Assembly (NCBI GenBank): GCA_003586115.2
Contig: QVOM02000021.1
Location: forward strand, 8,012,248 to 8,076,247
Source of the DNA: Salvator merianae
Lineage: Eukaryota; Chordata; Lepidosauria; Squamata; Teiidae
Length of the DNA stretch: 64,000 nucleotides
Reading direction: 5' to 3'
A model generated the notes under the pieces. The model had not been told where the DNA came from. It did no database searches and saw only the letters and a program-made list of their open reading frames with translations. The position numbers and the translations under genes were made by a program. Positions 23,701-35,700 of this stretch are shown here, in pieces (within the stretch, counting starts at the first letter, position 1; the number at the start of each line of letters is the position of its first letter).

Positions 23701-26700
23701 CCCCTGCTATCAGTTTAAAAGCTACTTTGCAACCTTTTTGATTTTATGTGCCAGCAGTTTGGCCACATTTTGGTTCAAATGGAGCCCATCCATTTTTCCA
23801 AAATATTCACCAGTGCTTAACAAATAAGAAATCCTCCTCCAGGCACCAATGCCTCATCCATGTATTGAGACATTCCAGCTCTGCCTGCTTAACTGGCCAT
23901 GTGCATGGAACAGGTGTGCATGGAATCTTGGAGGTCCTGGCCTTCACCTTTTTTCCTAGCAACCTAAATGTACCTCCTGTCAGCCTTTGTAGATGGTATG
24001 TGATATCCAAAGCCTTTGCATCACTCAGGCAAATCACCATATGATCATCATACCCACTACACACCCAGCTTTCTATATTCCTAATGGTTATATTAACCCC
24101 ACTTCTCCTGGAAGAGAATCCTTAGTGTGAGATGAAACCTGCTCACTCTCTAAGGAATAGGTTCCTTCTAAGGGATAACTTCCTTATTCCTCAGAATGAT
24201 GCTCTCCTTCCTCAAGACTGTCATTCTCAATAACAACCAAGGAGCTGTCACCCTGCTAGTGGGAGTCTGTTATCACATTGTTGAGGAACCCCTTTGTCTA
24301 CTTCTCTGCTTCTCTCAGCTACTCCAGGTAAGCTACATTGGCCTCAAGGGATCAAGCTGAGTGCCAGGGCACCAAGAACACATCCACAATCTCTATCTAG
24401 AGCTTAGATAGTAATATGTGTGTCATTCAGTGCAGTATATCAGATATCTCCCACAAACCTGCCGAGTTTGTACCTGCATATCCATTTAGGAGATCAAAAG
24501 AAAGCAAAAAAATAAGATCAAATAAACAATAACAATAAAAAGAAATACTGACCACTCTTGTTTGTATTGTGTCAACACTTGGATGTCTTTAAATGGTATC
24601 CAAGCTTTCTTGTTTTGTTTTAGATTTTGTTGTGCCTGACTGCCCCCCGGTCTTTTAAGAACTTGGGGGACAAGGCTACCCAGTTTCATAAAGAGCCATG
24701 GGATGGTGGGACCAAACCAGTCAGGTCTCTAGAGGACACATGCATGTAGTCCTCTAATAGGGGTCAGGGGAAGCCCTGCAAATCCAAAATTGTGGCCCCA
24801 CTCCCCAGGCTCTGAGATGGATGGAAGGGCACCCAGAAGCTAGGTGAGCTCAGGTGTGTGTTCATTTCACTGCCATGGCTGCGTTTGTTAGGTGTTTGTT
24901 ATGCCTGGCAAGAGTGGGAGATTTGTTAAATCATTCTGCCTCTAGAAACTTACATTTTCTAACAGGTTATTGAGGGCTGTGGAAAATTTTCTGGCTGCCT
25001 TGATACCCCTGTGAGATGATCTGTGTTGAGAGAAGGAATGAGGAAGTGCGACCTTGTTGTTTCTCTCAGACCTCTCTGCAGCTTTTGATACCATTGACCG
25101 TGATTTCTTCCTGAAAAGCTTTTCAGAGTTAGGGGTTAGAAGCACCTCTTGGTACTTTCGGGGTATGCTCTCAACTCTTTGAGAGTTGTGCCTTGGGGTT
25201 CCTCAGCCTTTTGTTCATTACCCCATGAATCTAATCCATTCTCAGATTGACCTTAAAGGGAAGATTTTTACTTATAAAACCCTAAACTGTTTCTGAAAGG
25301 GAGATGCACATGTATTGTTTACCAACTAGTTGCTCGTTTGGGCTCCTGTGCCTTGGACAGTGACAGGGTAGCTAGCACTATCTTCCCGATTTGAATAAGT
25401 TCATTTGGAGCATGGCCATCTGTCATAGAGTTTGTTAGGGTTCAGCAGGCTGTCTAGATCAAGTAGAATAATAATCCCATGGAGGAGTGGTAGAGAACTT
25501 CCTAGTAATTGGTTTTAATCATGAGGTGGGTGTCCTTTGTGTTGTGGCATGTGGCATGTGGAAAGAGAGGCCACGGAGAAAGAGAACAATGAGGAATAGC
25601 AACAGTTGGAGCAAAAAAAAAATATCTGAAGCTGATTGCTTGGTAGATGTCCATGAACGACTGAGACTCGTTCATGCTTAAGCCATGGAAGAAGTAGAGC
25701 CCTACATTCTGACCCTTTTCAAACCAAAAAGAATGTGTATATTGTGTGACATATGTGATACATGAAGGGAAGTGTGTTGGACCTTTGTATGTATAAAATT
25801 CAGGTTCAAATCCTTGTTTTAGCTAGTGGGCTTTTCAAGTGGTCTCAGGCAAATTTCTGCTTCCCAATCTTAAACTCTGCCCGTAATGAATTTGTGAGAA
25901 CAGAGAGATTCCATATAAAGAAATAATAGTTTGCTTTCGTATTTAAGCAAGGCTCAAGAGTTGGGCTATTTTGTGAAAGACAAATGACATATGGTGGAAG
26001 AATGTTCAAACTGTTAGGGAGAGAGACAAAATGCCTGTTTTGTGTGCAGACCTAACCAGATAATTCTCTCAACAGTAGTATTATTCAGATTTATTTGAAG
26101 AATATATCTATTTTTTTTACATGAATAATGTATCTAAAGTGGAGTCTTATCTCTCATTATATGTAGCATGCAGTTATATGCTTTCCTTAAGAGATAGCTT
26201 AATGGCTTCCCAGAAGAAATTTCTGCTGTAAGCATTTATGAAAAGATTTGTACTACTTCATGTAAATACACCCTATAGTTATCAGCAGATTATTGCAATT
26301 GAGTGTATTTTTAAAAATGACTCTTAAAATATAACTTTATGTTGCTTCCTAAAAAAAATTTAAATGGGAATGCGTGATACACTGGGGAAATGTCAATTGT
26401 CATGCTTAATTCCTGCTGTTTCTTGTTTAGGATTTGCTTTATTTAGTATAATTTAATGAAAGGATGAGAACAGCAGTATGGAGCAGCATACATAAAGAAC
26501 CACCTTGAAAATATTTGGGGCAATTTTCATATTTAAGAGCTATCACTAAAAGGTTCTGTGCAATATTTCATAAAGCTTTCTTATAAACAAAGCTGCTGAA
26601 TATATCCACTAGAATATTTTTAGAGTAGATTGACAGAGCATGTTAGATAACTAGAGAACAGATTTATTATTTCTCATAGATCATTGACTGATCAGCAGTC

Positions 26701-29700
26701 AAGTGTGCCAGCTGGATAGACTAAGCTGAGAGAAACTTCTCTACTGAGTCTATCTCTCAATTGTTTATCCGGAAATAGGCGTGATACCCATCAGCAGGTA
26801 GAAACATCACCCACCATGCATGGATATCTTCCATGCTTTCACCAACACTCTTTATTCATCTAGCCTTGCTTAACCCCATAGCTGGTACACTGAGCCACGC
26901 AGACCTCTGCATTGCATTTCTTTTAAAATTGAGATCTTAATGTACCAGCAGCCTGGATAAGAACATTTGACTGCAAATAAGACCTACCGGTAACTTTCTC
27001 TTACAAACATGAATGGTGCTTACTATGCATCTCACTGCTGCATGTTGTTCTGCACTCTTGTTGTCAACAAAATAAGGGAATGTTTTGTTAGGAACAGATA
27101 AAGGAGATGTTCATGTTGCTCAAAAGGAAAAAAAATAGCCTGTGGATTTCTCCAGTGCTTGTTCTTTGAAGCCTACCTTGAACAAGCTTAGAAGTTCTTT
27201 ATTTGCTACAAGCTTTGTTATTTAGAAAAGGGTATATAAGGAGACCTTTGATAGTGAGTTCTTATATGACTGCAGAAGCTTTTGACTTTGATAGAGCGGC
27301 AAATGCAGGTTTTAGCATCCTTCATGGTAATGAGGGAGGCTGGAGTGGTTCATCAGTAAGCAGAAATTGCTTTATGCAGCTTAATAAATCCTGAAGATGC
27401 ACATTTTGTTTCTCAAAATACTGCTAATAAATGCTGTCTTTAAGCAGTGTACAGAACAGAAACAGAAATAAACATCTTAAGTTCAATCTTTATTTTTTTT
27501 TCTTAATAAAACATGATTAAGTATTAGAACCTTGTAGTGATGTAGAGATATTAAACATTTAGAACAGAAATATTCAAAACTTAGAATAATGGAGAAGAAT
27601 AAATACTTTGTGCTCCATCCAGTGAACTCTTGGATTTGACAGATTATGGTAAGGGACTAATCTGTTAATCAAACAAAAAATCTGAGAATTCACTGCTGCC
27701 ACTTATTGCACCACCTTTCTTCTGAAGTCCTCACTCACATGCCTGTCCTGCATTCCTCTTACTTTCCTTCCTTGCAGACTTATTCACCTACCTTGCTGCT
27801 GCCCTGCTGTCTCTCCTACCCCATGACTTGCCTCAGGTGCTCTGCTGCCCCATGTGCTCACACTGAATTAAGGTCATGGGATAATCCAAGTGTAACTAGT
27901 ACCTTAACTTTGTGTACTTTAGGAATTATTACTAGAAAACTGGAAATCGAATGTTGTCTTAACCTTTTTTTTTTGGTTTGTAACTCTGAGGGAAAACATG
28001 AGATATGAATTGTTAGTATTGTTCACTAAGAAAGAATGACGTTACTATACTTCCATATTGAATCGTGATAACTGGAAATTATATATTTGGATTTTTTTTT
28101 CCTTCACTTATTCCTGCAGCTCCTAGAAAAACACAAGAATACAGAAAGCATGGTAGAATTGCTTGAATTATATCAAATGGAAGACGAAGCATACAGTAGC
28201 CTTGCTGAAGCTACAACAGAACTTTATCAATATTTACTACAGCCATTCCGAGATATGAGGGAACTTGCAATGCTGCGAAGACAGCAAATAAAGGTACAAG
28301 TCTTTTTAGTATAAAAATGCTCTTTAACTTGTTTAGACCTTTTGGAAATTCAGGTTGTGACAAATCGGCTTCTGATAATTTTGTTTATAAGACTTGGAAA
28401 TTTGGGCTCTTTATTAGGAAGCATATTTTCTTATACACTGCTCTGTGCAGATCTTAAAGAAAATGGTGCAAATCTGGCATATCAATGGATAGGGTAGGTT
28501 GACATTCTGTACATTTTCTTTGAGACTAGAGTGTACTAGAAGGGGATGGGGCCTTCCTTAAACCGCACCAGTGTATGGAAGGGAGGCCCATAGACCCCTA
28601 CATGTTCCACACTAATGGCAAGTGTGGAATGGCCCTGAGTTTGGCATGGATTTGGAGAATCTGGCAATTCTACTATTGGTTGGACCTAAATTTTATGCTT
28701 TTTTTTCTATTAAAAATAGCCAAGGTAGCTTATAATGAAAATGTGTCAAGTTAAGCAATGAGAATGCAAAAATAAAATCAAAATTAGCAACAGCAGCAAT
28801 AAAGAACCAAAAGAAGTGGGAGTCCTTAATGACAAATGAAACCTCAACAAAAAAAGCAGGTGCAGATGCCATCCATCTAAGAATCTGAGACTGCAGATTT
28901 CTTAATAAAAATGTGTTTGTCACTAAATTTGACTTCTTGGCTGCTACTGGAGTTGGCTAGTATAGCTCCAATTTTTAATAAGGGTTCAAGGGGAAACCTA
29001 AAAGATTACATGCCTGTCAATATAAATCAGTTTTACCCAACGGCAATAGAAACCTGTAAAATCTGGAACAAATGGCAGCCTTGTTTATGCCCCGACCCTT
29101 CATTAGCCTCACCCATTTGTTCACTTCCAAACACTCCTCCAATTTTAACTGTCCACCAAAAACAAAAACTTTTTCAAAAGGGTTTTTTTCAGATTGGCAG
29201 ATTTTATTTCTCCCGAGGGACTCATCAGAGATTTACAGGAAATAAAAGAGATTCTTAAGGAAGACTCGTGGAATTGGCTGACCCCATCATTGTTTATCCA
29301 CTATATACAGTCTTTGACAACTGAAGGGAATCTTAAGCGACCATTAACTCTTCTCGAGCGCTTTATCTCTTCTCCTCCTGAATTTCATAGAGGTCTGGTA
29401 TCCATATTGTATGATGCTTTATTTATTTATTTATTTGCATTTTTATCCTGCCCTATACCCGAAGGTCTCAGGGCGGGTTACAACAATTAAAACAAAAGAA
29501 AACAAAAACTCATAAAAGGCATGCAATAAAACAGTAGCCTGAAAGTAGGGAGGGAAAGCTGTACCTTTAGGCAAAGGCAAGGGTAAATAGGTCATATTTA
29601 CTAACATATGAGCAACCTAATAGGGTTGAAAGGTCTTTGGGAATTGGATTGCAATCTTAACATTTCAAATGAAGTATGGCAAAAGTTATTGTCTTCAAAA

Positions 29701-32700
29701 TCTTTCTCTACCAATGCCAATATTAAGGAAACCCACATCAAGGTACAAAATCCAGGCAGACATTGTGTTGACACTGTCATTCTGGAAAGGGCACATTTAT
29801 CCATCAGTGGTGGACTTGTCCCAAAGTTAGCCAATTCTGGAACCAAATTAACTTGGAACTCAATGATTCCTTAAAGATCAAAATTCAGCTAACTCCGGAA
29901 ATGAGTTTGCTAAACCTCTTCTCAGGCACAAATGCTTCTGTGAAGCACAAACATTTTTTGAAATTTGCTTTTGCCTCTGTCAAATGGGTTATTTCCAAGA
30001 ACTGGAAAAACTTTGATTTGCTCAATATAGAAAAATGGTACTGTCATTTATGGGACACTGCCACTTCAGAGTATATTGCCACTCAACTGAAACAAATGAA
30101 AGGACAAGGGTCAGTTGCACGATTCAACGGTCAATGGCTTCCTCTTCTCGAGAACCATAATCAATCTGCCAGAACTCTTTGTTCCCACTCTTTCCTGTTA
30201 AAGGACTGGCTCTCTTCGGACTCCTGTTTTTACTGGTCAACATAAGACACTTTTCAGTTTGTAACAGTAACCTTATTTTCAAAGAAAAAATATATATCAG
30301 AGAATGGTTATTTTCTACATGTATGACACTGATGTACTTCATTTGATTGTGTAATAATGTACAAAGACACCTTTGTTTATTGTTTATTGTTAATTTGTTA
30401 TATACAATAAAAGAAAAAATATATAATATCAGTTTTGAGGAACCTTAGTGGAAATTGTTGCTAGTTAAAATCACCAAACATTCAGAAAACAGATCATGCT
30501 TAAGGATAGCCAAAATGTCTTCTGGAAGAGAAATCCTTGTCCAACTAATCTTTTAGATTTTTTTCCAAGACCATCAGTAAACATGTAAGGGTGATCTGCT
30601 AGACATCAGCTGCTTGCACCTTTAAAGAACATTTGCTAATTCCCTTATCAAGGCCCAGATTTAGAAGTGGTGGAATATCAGGAGAGATGCTAGTATGGAT
30701 GACAGACTGATTTAAAAACTGAAGGTATAAGGTAGGAATAAATGGGCAATTTCTCATAATAGAAAGATGGAATCAATAGTATCCATTGAAAGTTTGCTAT
30801 TATAACCAGTTCTTCTTTAACATATTCATAAGTGATCTAGAGTCAGGGGGCGTTTTCACACTTACTATGTTAGAACAGGATAGTTATCTTGTTCTAATGT
30901 GCTATTGACCGTGTAGCATGGACACCATTGGCACTGTGTTGCACTAGTCTGCACTACGAGCAATGCAAATGCTGGTCTTCCTGCTTCGATGCTTTTCATG
31001 GCAGCAACTGGGAAGCATCCGGTCACTGCTATAGCAAATGCCAGTACCGCACAGCATGCAGGCGTGATCATACAGTCGCGTAGGCGCAGTCACCGAGTGT
31101 TGTGTGGCCATGCATTTGCACCCAGAAACAGATATGACTGCACTTTACTGGGAGCTGACCATCAGCTCCCGCTAAAGCTGTGGAACACTAATTTGATCTC
31201 CACAGCCAGTCGTGAGCAGCGTGCTACCAGTCACGACAGGCTCCGCAGAGTGTGGAGGCATTTTGCTAGCGAGCGATTCAGATGTTTGCTAGTACAAAGT
31301 GCAAATAGGCCCAGGACTGAGTGATGAAATAGCCACGTTCGCTAGTGATAATTTGTGCAGAGTGGTAAAAGCAAGAAATGAAACTATAAAGAGGTCCAGA
31401 AGAGTCTCTACACATTATAGAGATTGGGCATCAAAATGGTAGATGCAAAATGGAAAATAAAGGGATTAAAGGGACTAGAGGAACTCCCCAGTGGAGAAAG
31501 GTTGCAACAGTTGGAACTTCTAAGTTAAAAAAAAGAAGGTGAGAGCCATGTTCTGAGTGAGTGAGAGTATTTGTCCCTTTTCCAAAATACTAAAATGAGA
31601 AGTATATATTTTGGCATTTCAGAATGCAATGGAGTGCCGCTCACTTTTGTTTGGGAGAGTGGTGTTTGCATGCACTAGTGCACCTTCACCAGACTTCTAA
31701 GAGGTAGTAGGAGGGCATACCTGTACTTCCTTGGTGTTCCAGATGCTGCAGAAAGGAGTAAGGCATGAAGTGTTTTATGGTGATGTCATCAGATCATGCC
31801 AAGAGAGCTCAGGTAAGGGCATGGTAATGCACACAAATATCCGGCTCCCAAATGAAGGGGAGGGGCTGTATGGCATTTGGAAATGCCAAAATAATTAGTT
31901 TTCCCAAGAAGGAATATCTTAAAAGAGTCAGAAAAGCCTAAGAAAATACTGCTTTACATAATACGTAGTTAAATTATGAAACGTTACAAACAATTCATAG
32001 GCAGGGCTATCATTGGCTACTTAGTCACTAATTGCCAAAGCTAATTGCATTCAAGTGGACTATAGTTCCATCATAGTGGGCATTTAAGGCACGTGTCTTG
32101 GGCAGGGCTGACAGAAATCAGCCAAACTAATTATCCTAGCCATAGATAAAGCTTAAAAAAAACCCAAATGTGACTAATTAGCTGATTTTTGCAACCCTGA
32201 TCTTGGGCAACAAAGTGGCAGGGCAGCCAGTTGCCTCTGGCTTCAAACTGCCCCTACCTCGAACTCCCCTTACCCTCTATTTACACTTACCTTTAGGGTT
32301 GCTACTGGTGCAAGACAGGTTTGTCTGCATTGGGGCAGCCTATTCTGTGTAAACCCTCCCCCCCCTTGCTAATTTTGAAGGCTTTATCAACTTTGGAGCC
32401 GGTGCTGGAATCTCTGAAACCTTCAGAGTTCCTGACAGTCCCATTTCAGCTGCACACTGCTGGGCTACCAAAATGGGGCCTCCTGTATACTGGTATAGGA
32501 ACTATGTGTCTTCTGCACATGACCCATTGATCCAGGCAAGTGCCTTAGTATGCTGGTAGACCTCAATATTGAGGTCTACCAGTAAACTAGGCTTGGGTGT
32601 CATTTTGGGCAGCATAGTCTAGTTTATCCTCTATCCAATGCAGACGAGCATGCTAGCAGGGGATGAGGCCTCCCTTATCCTGTGCTAATATCCAGAAGGG

Positions 32701-35700
32701 AGGCCCGTGGGACCCTTTCCTAGCACAGGACAATGTCCTGTGTGGAAAGGGCCTTAGAGTTCTCCTTGAAGTAACTACATTCTTCACCAATTGTAAGCCT
32801 TCATAGGACCATTCCTAGTTAACTTGCTGTCACCTTGGGCCCTTGTCTTTTCATTGTTTGTAGCTCATTGTCTGTGTTATTTTATTTCCCTGTGTTTATT
32901 ATAGTCAAAAAAAGCATTGATAATGTATTAGTACATGGATCCATCTAATCATTAGTTGTCCACAATCCTTATTTGCTCACTAGGAACAATAGACTACTAG
33001 AAGTTTAACAGGTAGTCCCTTGGACTGAAGAAATAACAGCTGGGATTTTTCCTGCTTTTTAAATTTTTGGTTGAATCCTTTATGCAAGTAGGGTAATACT
33101 CTGCTTTAAGAAATCTACATTAAGAACTGGTAGCAAGAACAAATACCTTCTGGTAATATTTTTAGTGTATGAACAGGATGTTATCTACATTAACATGTTA
33201 TTATGTCTGTGTTAAAAGTAAACTGAGGAGAAAGAGTTTATCACCTTCTCTTCATGTGCCACTCTCCTCTTGAGGCTGCAGCCTCTGGCAATAGTGTTTT
33301 ATGACAGTGGAAGTTACACATGACTGCTCATAATGTGAAATCTAATCTACAGTGAGCTTGTTAATCCAAAACAAGATTTACCGTAAAATCTTGCATATAA
33401 TACACACAGTTTTCTCTCATTTTAGTTTGCTAAAAATAGGGGTGCGCATTATACATGAAAGATAATTTTAACTGTACAAATTCCTTTTTTTACCTGAAAA
33501 ATTTGGGCCAAATCAGCATGTGCATCATACATGAGTGCACATTATAAGTGAGACTTTACATAATACATTCTATCTTACATACCATAGTAGCATACTTGGA
33601 TTGCTTAGGAGTAGTAACTTAGAAGTTGGGACGGTAACCTTTCCAATCATGTCCCTATTATTGCCATTGTTCAAAGCATTTGTACCCTTTGTTTTCTCTT
33701 CAGCCAGAAGAACTCCCTGGTGGCTTACAAGTCATGGTCCTTTGCCTTCACAAGCTGCAAATATATATCACAAAACAAAAAGAGAGGGAAGAAGAAATTT
33801 GCTGGGACGAGAGCTATTAGAATGCTTCATCATATTGTCTTTTTTGATTCATTGGTAGATTACTGATGTTTAACTAAGTATGGGGATAAACTCACAATAA
33901 AAGAGGGTATGTCTAGGATTAGAAGTGCGTTTTTGTTAAAAGTTGAGAACACTCCTTTTTCTGCACATAAATCAGGTACAAATATGTGAAGAGTTGTGAT
34001 TCTTACTTAGAGTAGCTGCCAAGAGCAGATAATTTAGGAAACAGGTATGGCCTGCCTGCATTGCTTTACTACAGAATAAAAATACTGTTTCTAGAAATCA
34101 GACATCATTCAGTGTTCCTCCCCCTCTTCTCATTACTTCTTGATACTGTATTTTCCACCATATGATAGTTTGACATAATTCAGGAAATTATCTCATCTGT
34201 TTCTCTTTAGCGTTTGTGTTCTTTCCCCTTTATTTTTGTATCCATTTTTGCAGTCTCAATTATTAAACAGCTTAACTTTCTGAAAGATTCTTGGGCATCT
34301 TTTAAATTGATAGAGGAGATAACGGATTGATTTCTTTTCAGATTTCCATAGAGAATGATTATCTAGGACCTAGAAGAATTGAGAGTCTACAGAAAGAAGA
34401 TGCGGACTGGCAGCGGAAGGCCCATATGGCTGTCCTTTCTATTCAAGATCTCACTGTAAAGTATTTTGAAATAACAGCAAAAGCACAGAAAGGTAACACA
34501 TTTCCTGTTTCACATTTCCCAACATCTGCTTTAAAAAACAAACAGTAAAAGTATTTATGGGGTTATTTATTTAGGATTTGAGATATTTAAAATCTCAAAT
34601 CATTGTTGCGTTTTATGAATTGCTAGCACAGCTAGATCAGTCTGGGTATTTTCCCACACCTTTATTCTGTGCTCGCTTTTCTCATTTCCATCTGCAGTTT
34701 TTTCTGAAAAGGATCAGGATGGACTTAGTACCTGGAATATCAAATAGTTCAAGAACAGGTTTTACAAATTTACACTCCTTTAATACATGTTAGCTTCCTG
34801 GAATAGTAGAAAGTGTTGCTCCCTAAAGTGTGTAGTGATGTGCCATTCCTTCTAAACATTTTGTTCAGAAACATAGTTGCCTTTGTGTGCTAGTAGGAGG
34901 ACCAGTTTTTCCAACAGAAAGTACATAGAAGGGATGGCATTTAATTGCATCATCTCTTTTTCGGTATGCTTTTTCAATCTATAAATTCCCTGCTGAGCAG
35001 ATTGTACACATTAGTTCAGGAGGTAAGAATTCTACACACTCCTGATTAAAGAGCAATATAAATTTAAAGAACCTATGTTAATACATGAAAAATGGATACT
35101 AAATTAGATAAAACAATGGATTGGAGATATAAGAATGATTAAGAATGCTAAGATAAAAGAATTGCAAATGACATTGTTAGGTAAATGGTACCAGGCCCCC
35201 TTCCTCTTGGCACATATTATAAAAAACTTATCATCTAATTGTTGGCATGGATGTAGGCAAAAGGTACCTACATTCAACCGTGGTGGGAGTGTGCAATGGT
35301 ACAAATATTTTGGAAACAAACAGAAGTGGAAATGAACAAAATTTTAAAAGGAAAATTTAATTGGACAAAAGAAATGCGTATTACACAATTACTAATAGAA
35401 ACTCAAATAAAAGAAGAGAATAGATATATGATAAAACAGGGAAGCACCTGGCCTACAAGTATGTATTTAAACAATGGGACATCAGCAGTGGGTGGCATGT
35501 AAATGCAGCCAGTCATGGCACAGAACAAGGTAAGGGCTGTGCAGGTGGTAATTGCGGGGCTGTGCAGGTGGTAATTGCAAAAGGTTGGAAAGATGAGACT
35601 AAGTGAAATGTTGAGAATTGGTTTAATTATATAAATGAATTTGTATTTTTTGATATTTTGACGGAGAGGAGAATAACATATATGTGATATAATGTTGAAA

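Larger units (their letters stand above)
8961..28119 (+). other. JMY: JMY intron 1 (about 19.2 kb)
   Basis: This intron runs from the GTGAGG donor at 8961 to the TTCCTGCAG acceptor ending 28119. It holds an L2-like LINE end (14770-15615), a GC-rich MITE (15892-16479), SINE pieces, CR1 pieces on both strands (21520-24480), an L2-like RT piece (24930-25420) and other repeats listed separately. I see nothing assignable in 8961-9660, 9840-10840, 10920-13500, 16720-17960, 19260-20660, 20830-21520 and 25420-28119. No alternative exon with both splice sites and a convincing frame was seen. Confidence 0.7.
28294..34341 (+). other. JMY: JMY intron 2 (about 6.0 kb)
   Basis: Most of this intron is transposon-derived: an L1-like end (28890-30427) with a nested LINE tail, a CR1 piece (30470-31640) with a nested MITE, a palindrome-bearing element (about 32320-32756) and a mariner-like MITE (33381-33560). 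A short 'GGGGCCTTCC...TGTGGAATGGCCC' segment at 28545-28640 may be another MITE half. I see nothing assignable in 31640-32320 or 33560-34341. Confidence 0.7.
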
